A DNA stretch of 64,000 bases from Gaeumannomyces sp. JS-464 (Eukaryota > Ascomycota > Sordariomycetes > Magnaporthales > Magnaporthaceae), in the NCBI GenBank assembly GCA_002197995.1, contig NGZR01000005.1, positions 5,332,001 through 5,396,000 on the forward strand. The letters are read 5' to 3'. The position numbers and the translations under genes were made by a program. The number at the start of each line of letters is the position of its first letter. Position 1 is the stretch's first letter. Below, in pieces: positions 11,600 through 24,017 of the stretch. The notes under the pieces are model-generated. The model was not told where the DNA came from, made no database searches, and saw nothing but the letters and a program-made list of their open reading frames with translations.

Positions 11600-14500
11600 T
11601 TACTTTACTTTAATTATTTTAAAGCTAAAATATCGACGTAATGCTAATGCAAAAGCCTTTTAGCGCGTGGAAAAAAAAGCTTATGCTTTACACCCACCCG
11701 TCGTACGAGCTATTTATTCCGGTAAATAGCTGGCACGATTACTAAACTAAGCTTCGGGTAATAACTTACGTACGAAAGGACCCGGGGTTTCGGCTTGTAG
11801 CGAACCGGCCGGCAAGTAGCACTCGGGATATCTTTTAGCTTACCGTCGCCGGGTGCACCTTCGTTAACGTATATAAGCTTTTAAAAACCTTTCGAAACCT
11901 TCGTTAAACCTTTTACTACGTTAGCGCTTAACGGCAAAATGCATTATAGCTGGGGATTTTAACGCAGGGTTTTCGGCGTGGGATCCGGTTAAAGGTAATA
12001 GGAATAGGGGCTAAGATATAACCTAATAAGCTAATACTTATAACCTTTTTTTACTTACCGACCTAGGCTAACCTACGTATAATGATAAAAGCGTTTTGGA
12101 TTTTACCTTTTTTAACGCTCTTTTGGCAATAGCGGAAATCGACCTTTCGTTAGCAACCGATTCGGACCACCGCTCGATACGGATCGAGGTTTTTAAACTT
12201 AATAACTCCGTTTCGAGCTGCCGGCGTGTTACGCTACTAAACGATAAACTACCGTTTTTTCGCAAACGCGGTAGTAATAAGGGCCGGCAATTTGCCGGCA
12301 ATTTATAAATCCATGCACGGCGGATTATTTAAATAAAGCGGCCAAAGCATTAATAAACCTGCTAAAAAATGCGTTAATAGCTTTCGGCTAAAAGCTTAAA
12401 GCTAAAAAAAAAGGCTAACCCTGGTAAAACGAAAAGTACGCCAACGCACAACGGGACTTTGCAAAAGCTATGGCAAATGGGGGGCTTTTTACGGCCGAAG
12501 CCCGTGTTTTAAAAGCAACGATCCGAGCGGCTAAAAAACAGCATTGGGCTAGCGTGCTAAAAGAAGTGGATTTTTTAACAGCGTTATACCAAGCCGTAAA
12601 ATGGCACAAACTTACACCGGCTATACGGCTCCCCCTGTTAAATATTAACGGGGAGGTGATAATAGCTCCAAGGGATAAAGCGAAAGCATTAAGCCGCAAA
12701 ATCCTCCGTAAGTTTACGGCGGAAAACGACTTATAAAAGGACCCGTTATAGCAAAAAGCCCCCCAAATAACCGTACAATTTCCGTAGGACCCCCACGTCC
12801 CCCTGGAGGAATGCCGGAAATTTACCGTTAGTACGGCAAATACGGCCCCGGGCGTCGATTTTTTAACGGTTAAACTGCTTATAACGGCATGGCCGGCAAT
12901 AGGGGAATACGTTAAAGCCCTTTTCGAAGCTTGCTTTAAAGCCGGGCACCACCCGGGCCCTTTCCGCATAACGAAAGTGGTTATGCTAAAAAAAACCGAA
13001 TAAATCGAATATAACGAACCCAAAATCCTACCGCCCGATAGCCCTACTTCCGTGTTTAAAAAAGGGGTTGGAACGTTTAATAACCTCGCGAATAGCCTCC
13101 TCGCGTTATAACACGGGCTAATAGCCCCGCAATACGCCGGGGCTACCCGAAAAAGGCCGCCATCGATTTAACGGCGTGCGTAGCCCACGAGGTAAAACGA
13201 GCCTTTTATAAGCATAAATCCGCCGCCCTCGTTATTATAAATGTATAAAGGGCTTTTAACGCCGTACTTCGCCGGAAGCTTTTTCGGAAACTTTTAAAGC
13301 AAGGTTAAAATTTAACGTTAATACGATAAGTATTATCTTTTGCAAAAAATAGGTGGTTAAAGTGCGTTTAAAAAACGCCACGGCACCCCTTTTTTCTCCG
13401 GACTGCGAGCTACCCTAAGGTTACCGGCGTTACCGGTCCTATTTATGCTTTATATGGCTAAAATCCTACTTAAAGCAAAAGCGGTTAAGTACGAATACGC
13501 GGACGATATAGGCATTTGCGTAACGGGTAGCACCCCGAAAAAGTGCTCCCGTAAAGCAAAAGCTACGATTACGGAAATCCTACGTTGGGGCAGGGCTAAT
13601 AAAGTTGCTTTCGACCCGGGGAAATGCGAACTTATGCATTTTTCTAAAACGGAAAAACCCTACAACCCCAGCGGTTATAACGGAAAGCTTTACCACATAA
13701 TAAGCTATAAGAGCTTTACGGTGGTTAAAAGTCCTTTTCGACCAACGGTTTAATTTTAAAACCCACGTCGATAATAAGGCTGCAAAAGCCCAAAGCGTTG
13801 CCAACCACCTCCGAAGGCTTACGAACTCGATAAGGGGGATACCGGCACATTCGGTACATAAAGCCGTTACGACGGTTATAATCCCCACGGCTTTATACGA
13901 GGCCGAGGTATAATATAAGGGCAAAACCAAACACACCCGTATAAACCAGCATAATAGCAATATATCCGCCAAAGCCATTTAATCGAACGGGTAAATAAAG
14001 CTTTAACCGCGTTTTTCCGGGCAGTGGTTCCGGCTTGGAAAACCGCACCGATAAACGCCTTGCATTACGAATCCGGCATCCCAAACGCCCAAGCGCTTTT
14101 AAAACAAACCCGCTTCCGTTTCGCGGCCCGTATAAATACGGTTCCGGAAAATCACCCCCTAACCGCAGCGGCTAAGCCGGCTTTTAACGCCCGAGGGCCT
14201 AAAGCAAGCTTACCCGGCAAGCTTACAACCTTTTTGCAAAGGACGGCCGGACTTCTTCCGGCTTGCACCCGCCCGGCTTACCTTCCGTATAAATATACGG
14301 GGCTTACGGTGGCTATACAAAAAAAGCCCGCAGCCGTAAAAGCTTTTATAACGTAGCTTCGCACGCTTCCACTTACCGACGTTATAATATATAACGAGGG
14401 TCCAAAGCAAAAAACGGGGCAGTTGGATACGGCTGGGTAATATACCAAGCCGGCCAACGCAAACTTTCCGGGCACGGCCGGTTAGCGCACCCGGCGGAAG

Positions 14501-15150
14501 TATTTAACGGCGAAGCGGAGGGGCCCGAATGGGCCTTCGTAAAGCCGTTTGGAGCTTCCGCAATTGCACTTTCCACTTGTGCCTCGATAACATTTCGGCG
14601 GCCAACGGCTGTTTAAACACGGCTTTTAATAGTTTATAAAGGGCTTTTAAAAAAATCCATTGCTTTATAGATAAACACCAGGTATACGTACGCTGGTCCC
14701 CGGGTTATATGGGAATCCCCGAAAACGAAAAGGCAAACGCCGAAGCAAATTGGGATCGGCCTTGCCAATACCCCAACATTTTAAACCAACGGTGGCCGGA
14801 GTAAAGCTTTAGCCCGGAAAACAGCCCGGGACGCCCGGAACGCATAGTTTAAAAACAACTTTCCGGATCGGTATAAGGCTATAAGCTTCCCGCCGGTACC
14901 ATAACACACGCCCGAAGCGTTGCAATTGCACCGAAGGGTATTGCAACGGCTAATAGCCGCACGCACCGGCCACGGGGATTTCGACTAGTACCACCGAAAG
15001 TTTTAGCACGAAAACGATAACCCGTGCCGCTGCGGAAAAAACAAATCCCTTTCCCACCTTGTATTTTGCAAGTTGGCTAAAACGGCAAAAAACAAATGGC
15101 CTATAGCGGACCCTCCCCCGGCTTTCGATAGGCCCGGATATTGAAACGGC
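11600..15150 (+). pseudogene. LINE-2 ORF2: endonuclease, reverse transcriptase, RNase H
   Basis: Read through stops. The EEP endonuclease shows YTHPSYELFIPV (about 11690) and AGDFNAGFSAWDP (about 11945-11985, catalytic GDFN). RT follows, with an open piece at 12470-12736 and an intact YADD catalytic box (13496-13507) inside KYEYADDIGICVTG. Next is CELMHFSKTEK (about 13625), a motif usual after the RT box in Tad/Jockey-like LINEs. An RNase H-like region starts near 14390 (..SK.KTGQL.. / ..QAGQRKLSGHGRLAHPAEV..). A Cys-rich tail (PCRCGKN.SLSHL, about 15020-15060) closes ORF2. The intact YADD contrasts with the D-to-N changes in the gypsy elements, in line with lighter RIP. Confidence 0.8.
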
Positions 15151-15639
15151 TTTTCCAAAAGCCCTCCCTTTTTGCTTCGTTCGTTAAAGCCATTAACTAT
15201 TACACTATCGCCGGACGATAACAACAAAGCCTAAAAAGGCCTATACTTAACCTTTTCCTTTGTACTATTAGGATTAACAATAGGCTCGTTAATCCCCCGC
15301 ACTTTAGGCCGGGCCTAAGGGAGGTTTCGAAAACCCCCTCCCCCGCCCAAACCCGGCTTTACCCCTTTTCCGGCATACCCGCCGGCTAACAGCATTATTA
15401 CCACCCGCAGCGCTTTACAACGCCCCGGCGTATTTTTACGCCTTATTGTCGATTGCCCGCTCGCTAACAAGGAGCGCCGGAATGCGGCCCGACCCCCGTG
15501 TGCCTTCGGGTTTAATTTGTTAGCCGCTTTAATAGCAGCATATAGCCTAATGTTAAGCTTAGGTAGCGCTAGCACGTTATATGCCCCTTGGGAGGCAGGG
15601 ACTGGTAAATCCCGATTTACTAACGTTAAATATACTTTC

Positions 15640-15690
15640 TCTTTTTCTCTTTCTCTTTTTCTCTCTTTCTCTCGCTTCGTATGTCGCCTT
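15640..15690 (+). repeat. CT-rich microsatellite tail of LINE-2
   Basis: An imperfect (CT)n / CTTT tract follows the LINE-2 3'UTR. The reversed LINE-2 3' ends at 46.70 and 47.11 kb carry the complementary (GA)n tract in the same place, so the microsatellite is part of the element's 3' tail. Confidence 0.8.
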
Positions 15691-16240
15691 TGGCGGTAGG
15701 GAAGCAATACCGGCGTTAATAGATTTGGCCAAAGTGGCGCAAATTAAAGCCGTTTGCTAATGTTTGCGGCTATAGCTCGCAATGATCTCGTCCGCGGCCG
15801 CTGCGGCGGACCCCACGAGCGGGCGCGTAAACCGGGGTTGTAAAAGGTGGGGGTGGGAAAGGCTGGGGGGGAGGGGGGGGAAGGGGCACCTGTGCCGGCG
15901 CTGCCGTCGTAAGTGTTTTCCTGGCCCTGTTCGGGCCTTGTTAGGTATTGCGAGTTCCGCAACGGAAACGGCGTGGTCGGAAGCGCTAACGCGCGAAGAA
16001 GCCCGGGCGGCAGCGACGCGTTCCTCCGGGCCGTCGGCCCGACGAAAAGGGCGCGCGCCACCCTATTGGCTAAAGGGGGGGCTAATAGCAACGGCATATC
16101 GCCATCGCCAGCGCCGTAGGCGGGCGTGGTTATTGGTGTTGGATCGCTAATTTGGCGGGTGTTAAGGATTTGTATGTAATTTGGCAATGTGCACTAATAG
16201 CACTATGTTAAGAAATGGTGGGTATAAAGAAGAATAACGT
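15690..16240 (-). mobile_element. LINE-2 5' fragment in inverted orientation
   Basis: Reverse complement of about 9470-9960: the stretch with TTGGCAATGTGCAC and AAGGATTTGTATG near 16160-16190 mirrors 9497-9530, and the GCACCTGTGCCGG block near 15890 mirrors about 9795. Together with the forward copy it forms a tail-to-tail inverted arrangement. GC content is high and RIP light, leaving an open antisense frame of no evident meaning (15782-16150). Confidence 0.75.
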
Positions 16241-16592
16241 GGTAATTCGAGGTTTTAAATAGGAAGCACTTTTAAAAAACCCAAACGCATTCGTTAAAAG
16301 TTTAAACGCCGAAAACCGAAACGCAAAAATTAAGTCCATATACGTGTGGCCGGCCCGGACCTTTTACGGATATGCTATGGTACTAGCCCGTATCGGATTG
16401 GCAACGGTAGCGGACTAAGCATGCGAATGAAAACTCGTAATAAAAGCAGTAATCCATAACTGCGAGCCATTTACACTAAACGCTAAAACGAACTAATGTT
16501 ACAACTGCTTCGAATGGGGATACCGTTAAAAGTTTTGCATTAAACCGAGCCGGTGCCCGCATTGCAAAGGATTAAAACATTAAAAAGGAAAA
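16241..16592 (+). pseudogene. LINE-1 ORF1 (gag) 3' part, upstream of the gypsy C insertion
   Basis: Forward reading through stops gives a gag-like text (..LKNPNAFVKSLN.., ..ATVAD..) and then zinc knuckles CYNCFEWGYR.KFC and CPHCKGLKH (about 16494-16580), as in Tad-type LINE ORF1. It breaks exactly at 16592, where the LTR of gypsy C begins, and resumes at 24018 in the same sense. One host element was therefore split by a later insertion. Confidence 0.75.
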
Positions 16593-16781
16593 TGTAATAG
16601 GCTGGGCTAATAGGTGGTGGCCAATAGGAGCCAAAGTGATGTTATTTTGCAAAATAAAAAGAAATAAAAAGGAGGAAAGCTAACTTAATCCCGGAAGTTG
16701 TCCCTAGTTATATATACATAAAAACGGTTTAAAAGTAACCCCTAAACCCTTTACCCGTGCCCTTAGCACGGAACCATAACA
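16593..16781 (-). repeat. Gypsy C LTR (3' LTR in element orientation)
   Basis: Starts TGTAATAGGC and ends ATAACA. Nearly identical to 23830-24017. Contains the conserved CGGAAGTTGTCCCTAG and a TATATATA-like stretch at about 16710. Confidence 0.9.
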
Positions 16782-19700
16782 TAGCTTTTTCCTTCGGGTA
16801 TAAAAAACGTCCTGGATTATTGTTTTTAATTAGCGGGTGCCTTTCCGGGTGCGCGGTAACTAACCGTAGTTCCCATATCGCAGGCTATTGGTTCCGGCTT
16901 ACTTAACTGGCTGTTTTGTTAGTCGCTGCCGCGTTGGAAGGCTATCGGTTTTGCCTGTTTTGGCTGGCTGCCTAATGGTAACTACCGCGTCGAAAAGTTA
17001 TCCGTCCTGCCTTATTTGGCTGGCTATTTACTAGTTACCGTCGTTATAACGGGTTATTAATCTCGCCTCGCTTAATTAACCGTTTGCTAATCGCCGTCGT
17101 TTCGAAGGGCTGTTAATCCCGCTTTGTTTAGCTGGCTATTTGCTGGTTGCTGCCGTTTTAGCTGGGTGTTTCTCGTAGGTTGGGGTGCGTTTGCCGTTTT
17201 TGTCGAATTATCGTAGCCCCGGGTTATGTTTGGTTTTTTTTCCTCGCGCTTTTTACGGGCTTCCATTTCGGCTTCGCGTTTTTTTAAAAGAAGTTTCCCA
17301 TTTCGCGCCTTTTTTTTTCTTTTATTTATACGATACCGTATCCCATTTTCGGCCGTAATATTCTTAAGTTTCGATAACCCGCGCTCGTTTTTTTTTTACT
17401 TTACGCCCGTTTTTTAATCGTTGCGATTTTAACTTTTTTATTTTCCTAAACCGCTTTTCTTTCGTTTTTGCTCGTTTTCGGTTTTACTTTGTCGTTATTA
17501 TAGCTATTATTACTTTTGGTTTCGGTGGTGGTAATCCTTCGGGTTGCCAATTTGGCGGGCTGGACCTTTTTAACACGGTAGGTTTATTTCGCTCCCGTTA
17601 TATTACCGTTATTAACCCGCTTTTGTTTTAGCACCGCTATATATAAAAAAAACCCTAATCGCTATCGCGTGGCCGATACGAACGAAATCCTTGGAAATTC
17701 GAATAATAAAAGGTACGCGGCTCCCTTTTATATCGAATTCGAATGCGATAATTGCTTATTAAAAGCTAAAACCACGGGTTAAACGGCTTATGGTAAGCAC
17801 CGCTTTAATTAAGTTTGTAATAGGTGCCGTCGCGGCAAAAGTAAGGTTTGCGTTATTTCGAATAAAGCTTATGCTTTATCGCCAAATTTGCGCCGCGCTC
17901 GTTACGACCTGCTTGCGCTTACCGAAAGCGACGCGTATTATTAATATAAAGGAGTTACTTTCGGCAAAGGCAAACGCTTCGTTTTAACCCGGGAATTCCT
18001 TTTTACCTATTAGCATTAGCAACGCGAGCTAAAAAACCAAACTAACCAAGCTTAAATTTAACAATAAGTTTAGTAAACCTCGGCCCCGGGTTAGGACTTT
18101 GCCTTACCGACCTCGTTCGGAACTCCCTTTCGTCGCGAATTTAATAATTAGCAAATTTAAAATTACTTCGTTCGTAATTTCCAATTTATCCATATAAATT
18201 ACGCTTTCGGCTTTCGCTTTCGTAATGCGCGTTTCGGAATTAACTTTAAATTAGCGTGCTAATAAAGCGGCCGCGCGTTGTTAAAAGCGCAAATAAACCG
18301 ACTACTTTTTTGCGGTCGATTCGTTCGCCGAATTTATCCGCGATATTAATACGCGTCCCGCGCTTTTTAACCGTCGCTTTATTTTGCTAGCCGCGGCGCG
18401 CTACGCGCCTTTTGCTAACCGTGGTAACGTAATGCCCGCGTTCCGGAGCCGTGGTCGTTCGTCGTCCCTTTTGGATAACGTTTTTTAAATTCGCGATGCT
18501 CGTTCGCGCCGTAGCCATTTTGTTAATAAGCAGTTGCGTTACGAAAGTGCTATTACCGTTATTAACTTAATTTACGCCGGCGGTGCGGGTTCGGGTAACG
18601 AAAAAGGCGATTTTTACGATACTCGTCTTTTCCGCCGCTAAAAGCGTAATTTGGTTCCGCGTTATTATAATAGCGTTTAAAATTTTGCTTTTTATTTTGC
18701 CGTAGCGGGCCGGCGTGCCCCTTTTTAGTTAAAACCGGCGCGCTTTTTTCCTTTTGGTTTGCTCGGCGTTTAAACCCGCGCGCTTTCGTATTTATTAAAT
18801 ATTAGTACGGGTTAGCCCGCTTTCGTAAATTTTCCCGGTATTAGCGCGTTACGCTTTCGTTTTTTTATTTTCCTTATTATGTAATATAGTTTCGTTAACT
18901 TTTTAGCGGTTTTTTTTGCGCTTTTTACAGTTCCTATTACTTTCCAAATTTAGGCCGTTATTTTTTCAAACGTTTTTTTATTAGGTTTCGAATTTTTTAA
19001 CGCCGCCGTTTTAGCGAAAAACTTTAACGGGTACCATTTTATTTTATCGTAACCGGTTTATTTTATTAGCGCTTATTTTTTCCCTTTGCTTTTAACGTTT
19101 TTAATAGTTAAAATCCTTTTTATTAGAAATTTTTTTTGGAATTCCTTATTTTCGGGTAATAGTATTAGTATTAAGCCGGGTTATATATTTATATTTATTT
19201 AGCTTAAAAGCGGGTCGTTTATTACACGTTATATTAACTTTATATAAAAGTTAGGATAAATGCTTTTTAATACGTCCAATGTAACGTTTAATAGGTTAAA
19301 TACCGTTATTATTTCGAATTTATCCGTTATTTAATTTAGTTTTTTACTAGGTTTATTTGTTTTTATATTACAAAATAAAAGTTAAACCTTATCGCTTATT
19401 TTAAACTTTTTCGTTAAACGCCGGGATTTATTCGCGTCGGCTTTTTATTATTATTAAGTAAACGCCATTACGGCCGTGGCTATTTTTAACCCCTTTTTTA
19501 AATGTGCTAAAAATGCGGCTGCTCGTTTTTTTTCGTTTATTATTAATATTTTCGTTATATACGGGCTTTTTAGCAAAAGGTTAATATTAAACCTAAATAA
19601 TAAACGGTTTAAATTAAACCTTATTATAATAAAGTTTCGGTTATTTAACGCTAATTAACACGCGTTTAAGTAAAAAGCTTAATTTTTTTGGGAAAAGATA

Positions 19701-20476
19701 ATAAAATAGCGCAAATAATGTTGCATTTTTTAATTTGCTCGCTTTATGCCCCCGTTTGTTTATAAATAAAAAGCTATCGATAAAAGTTAATCAATGCCGA
19801 TTTAAAAGCAAAGTTTTATTTAAAAATCCTTAACCTAATTTAAACTTTTATCGGAAATAATACGGTTAGGAAAACCACGAAACTTTTACTATATGTTTCG
19901 GAATCGTATTGCGCATTTTTTAGCGTTTATTATATGCATTGCTTTAAATTAAACGTATTTTAATAATTTATTTATAATAACCATTAAATATTTCGGATTT
20001 CCTTTATTTGCCGGTAATTTCGTTATAAAATTAATAAAAATGATTTTCCAATATTAATTTAATACGAGCAAAAGGCGTAAAAAGCTTTGTTTTGCTAACT
20101 TTAATGGTCGGGATTTCCGGCATACGTTATAATTGCGTACAAAGCGCGTTACATTCCGTATTATCCTTTCCTAATAGTAATTTCGGCAAAATATTTTAAA
20201 CGTGTTATCCTTATTTACGTATCCCACGATTAGCGAAACGTGCACTTTTTATATTATAATAGTTATTAATAATTCCTACGCTAGTAATTATAAGCGTTTT
20301 TTATATTGCAAAGCTTTTTACGCATTAATAAAGCAATTTATAATTTGTGCTTTTATATCGGCGGCGGGAAGGAACTTTTATACGTTTGCTATTACCGCGT
20401 TAAATTTCGCTAAATAGCTATGGTTTTAACGTAACGCTTTTTTTTAAAATTTCGTAATGTTTATTTCGCGGAAAAA

Positions 20477-20683
20477 CTATATGCCTTTTAATAAAATACC
20501 GGACTTAAAACGGACGTTTATCGCTTTCGACGTTATATTTTCCAAAATCCGTATTAAAGTTAAAATTATCGCAAAGTAAATTAGGTAAAGCATTGTCGTT
20601 TTACGGGGTTTTATCGATTCGTCCTGCTTTTTTCGCGATAAAGCGTCCGGGAAAATGGCATGCTTTTCCGGCTTATATTGCAA
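20477..20683 (-). pseudogene. Gypsy C RNase H/connection fragment
   Basis: A short open minus-strand stretch starts MQYKPEKHAIFPDALSRK, matching the YKPG.HN..DALSR block that ends the RNase H domain of Ty3/gypsy Pol. It fixes orientation and family. Sequence after the motif leads towards the integrase HHCC region, degraded. Confidence 0.8.
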
Positions 20684-21299
20684 ATTGTAATTAAATTTGG
20701 ATAAGGTTTTTGCTTAACGCATTTATCGTTCGGAAACTTCCCGTAATTTGGAAAAGTATTCCAAAGCTTTATGGTTTGTTTAAATTAAAAATGGCTTTCG
20801 CACGTTACGAAGTTCTAATTTTTATGTTTTAATACAAACGATTACGGCTAGCAATTTTTTATCGTAAATGGTATAATTTCGCTAGCTGCTTTTTAATTTA
20901 GCTAAATAAAACGCGATTAGGCGTTAAATCCCATTTTTACTTAATTGGGAAAGGCAACTTTTAAATGCCGCGTTTAAACAATTTGCTTTAACTTTTATAT
21001 TTAAATCGGGGTTTTATTGCGCTAATACCGGAGTTTGCATAAAAGCCAATTTAAACTTTTCGAATGCCGTATCGATTTGTTTAATCCAATTAAACGGGAT
21101 TCCTTTTTTATTAGCGTTACTAATAATGCAATTAAATCGAAATATTTATCGATAAAATTTCGGTAAAAGTTAGCGAATTTTAGGAAGCTTTAAAAACCTT
21201 TAAATTTTTAAACGCTTTTTATTTTTAAATAGCGCGAACTTTTTCCGGGTTCGTTTAAATTCCTTTATTTGTTTTAATAATAAACCGAGGTATTTAACT

Positions 21300-22000
21300 T
21301 TTTATACCGCGAAATCGCTTTTTTCCAAATTTAAATTTAACCCGGTTTTACGCAGCTTTTAAAAAACTTTCCGGATTTTGCTTATATGGTTTTTACGCAA
21401 CCCCGAGGAAAAAATTAATACGTTATTTAAATATGCCGATACGTAATCGTTTAAAATATCTCCTAATACGCCGTTAATATAGCGTTAAAAAGTAGCCGAA
21501 GCGTTTATTAACCCGAATAGGCATATTAGCCATTCGAATAAGCCGAATCGTATACGAAAAGCTGTTAAATGTTCGTTTTTTTTTACTATTCGTATTTTAT
21601 AAAATGCGGCTCGAACGTTAACTTTGGTAAACCATTTCGCTTTAATTAAAAACGGAGCGTTTTTTTTATTAATAGGAATAGGTACCGATTTTACAGCGTA
21701 ATCGCGTTAAATGCTTTGTAATTTACATATAAACGCTAACTACTTATCGGCTTTTTTTATTATTAGCATTAGCGTTATTACCGGTAAAAAGCTGGTTTAA
21801 ATCCACTTTTTATTTATTAAGTTTGTAATTTATCGGCGCAATTCCAAAAGTTAATTTTAAAGCATATTATAAAATCGGCTTTAAGGTAACTCCGGTTTAT
21901 TTTCGTTATTATTTGTTTTTAACCAAATGTAATAATTTAAATTTTTTTAATGTAAAAGCAAAACCAATGCTTTGCTTTTATTAAAAAAATCCGCGAAATC
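21300..22000 (-). pseudogene. Gypsy C reverse transcriptase fragment
   Basis: On the minus strand at about 21406-21485 the text reads YINGVLGD.LNDYVSAYLNNVLIFS, the gypsy RT catalytic region with both Asp of YLDD changed to Asn. Such D-to-N changes come from G-to-A transitions, the opposite-strand product of RIP. Upstream motifs are partly readable. Not functional. Confidence 0.8.
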
Positions 22001-23829
22001 CCGCAATTTCGAAAGTAGTTTAAACGTAGCTGGTTTTTATTCCGTAGTTATTATTATCGCTTATAAAATTCGTGTTATTTCTTTAATAACGTAGCGGTAA
22101 ATTCGTAGTTTTGGGCTAGGTTTTAACGCTATTTTCGGTATATTACCGCGAAAACATTACTAATTATTAATGCTAGTTATTTACCGCTTTTTAATCGGGC
22201 ATGTAATTTTTAAACCACTATGCTTTATATTGCTTTTATTCGAAAAAAGCTACCCGCCGCGTTTAATTCCACGCGGTTATGCTTTATTTATAGTAATTTT
22301 AAAATAACATCCTTAAGCATTCCAGGGATAATGTAAAATAAAGCAAAGGATATTTACCCGTTTAAATCCATTTCGCATTTAGCAATTTAACTAATTGCTA
22401 ACGGTATGCGTCCTAAAATTATGCCGAGCCGGCGCGGTGTTTAAAGCTGTAAACGCTTAACCTCGATCCTTACGGCGAAATTTTTACTTATCGCCGCATA
22501 ACATTCGCAACCGGAATTTATTTATGCGTTTACGAATTTAACAAAATCGAGCAATGCTGGTATTAAAAATGGAGGGCTATTTATATTGCGTTTAATTTTT
22601 TTTAGCTCGTTTTTCCATTTTTTAATATGTAACTTCCCGGTTATTAATTTATTTCGTTATTGCGGCGCTTTTTTTTAACTAAAGCTCGTGTTAAAAGCTA
22701 CTCGTTTCCCGTATTAATACCCGCCGTCGCTGCTTTTAATACCGTAATAGGCTTAGGGCGAATCGCGCTTTAATAGCGATACGCCCGTTTTTCGTATTTT
22801 TAACTGCTATAATTTAAACACGCTTCGGTTTTACGCCGTTAGCGGAATACTTTTTAAAAAACCTAAAGTGTTTTAAATTTACCTGCCTTTTAACTTCCGC
22901 TTTCCTTTAAACTAGTGTTTACTACGTTTACGCCCGTTATAAGTAAATCCCCCGATTTGTTTGTAATATAAAATGCGGTATAAGAAATTGGCGTTTTTTT
23001 TTTAACCTATTATTTATATCGATTATTTCCAAAATTTAAGTGATACGTTTATACGTGTTAACCATTCCGCTATATAAAAATTGTTATTTTTCGCTCGAAA
23101 TTACGGCTAATCGGATTTTATTTAAATGCGCAAACGAAAGTAATTAATTTTTAATTTCGTTTGTTTATACAATGCCCCGGTCGCGGCTAATAATATTTCG
23201 AACTTCGTAATAAAAACGGCGAACGTTTAACCCGGTTCCATTTTAACCACTTTTAATTTTAACAAAATTTCGGCTTTTTTATATGGATTATTAAAAATGG
23301 TAGCGAGGTGGTTAAAAAATTGCAATAGGTCGTAAATGCTATAAGGGCCTCCGGTTTCGTAATACAAGCGTACCATTTTTTAAATGGCCGGGGTAAGGGA
23401 GGCTTAAATGTATTCGTAATAATCGCGTGCGTTATTAATAAATTCCACGTTTCGGGTTATTTTATATTCGAGTGCGTTTCGTTACGCGTCGAAGCCTTAT
23501 CCGTCGCCGTCGTATAACGGGGGGTTTTTAAATGGTTTTCGTTTAAAAGACGTGATTAAAACGCTTACGAGTTTAAGCTAAGCGTTTTATGCTTCGATAA
23601 TGCGGTTTTATTTATTACGTTGCTCGACGGAATACCGCGTTAACGTCGGTTTGGAATTTGGCCAGCTTTTTTTCGGACGCGGCCAAACGTGTTTATAGCT
23701 CCGCGATAATGGCTGTTAGGTTTAGCTAGTCGGGGAATATCGAGGCCGGGGTTGCGGCGTTTTCCGGCGATGGTGGGATTGGGATAGGCATGGTTATAAT
23801 CCCGCGTTCGGGAAAAGATTTTGCAAAAA

Positions 23830-24017
23830 TGTAATAGGCTGGGCTAATGGGTAGTGGCTAATAGGAGCTAAAGTGATGTTATTTTGCAAAATAAAAAAAA
23901 ATAGGAAGGAGGAAAGCTAACTTAATCCCGGAAGTTATCCCTAGTTATATATGCACAAAAACGGCTTAAGGGTAACTTTAAACCTTTTACCCGTGCTTTT
24001 AACACGGAACCATAATA
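23830..24017 (-). repeat. Gypsy C LTR (5' LTR in element orientation)
   Basis: Partner of 16593-16781 with the same ends. Followed directly by GAAAA, then by the resumed LINE-1 ORF1 reading frame. Confidence 0.9.

Larger units (their letters stand above)
9470..15675 (+). mobile_element. LINE-2: near full-length Tad-like non-LTR retrotransposon
   Basis: Forward element with a GC-rich 5'UTR (about 9470-9950), an ORF1 with zinc knuckles (to about 11430), ORF2 with endonuclease, RT and RNase H (about 11.6-15.1 kb), a 3'UTR (about 15.25-15.64 kb) and a pyrimidine microsatellite tail. The 5' boundary is inferred from homology with the inverted fragment at 15690-16240; the 3' boundary from the reversed copies at 46.7 and 47.1 kb. 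RIP damage is present but milder than in flanking elements; GC-rich blocks survive. Confidence 0.8.
16593..24017 (-). mobile_element. Gypsy C: complete LTR retrotransposon nested in LINE-1
   Basis: Long terminal repeats at 16593-16781 and 23830-24017 (TGTAATAGGCTGGG..CCATAA[C/T]A, about 189 and 188 bp) bracket a minus-strand internal region. The element is flanked on both sides by GAAAA (16588-16592 and 24018-24022), a perfect 5-bp target duplication. Total length is 7,425 bp. Internal order from 24.0 kb downwards: gag (about 22.4-23.8 kb), RT (about 21.3-22.0 kb), RNase H (about 20.5-21.2 kb), integrase (about 18.9-20.4 kb) and a basic tail. Heavily RIP-mutated; the LTRs differ at a modest number of positions, mostly transitions. 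Confidence 0.9.

Noticed and set aside
15782..16150. Open forward frame of 122 residues
   Set aside because: It is antisense to the inverted LINE-2 5'UTR and has no motif.
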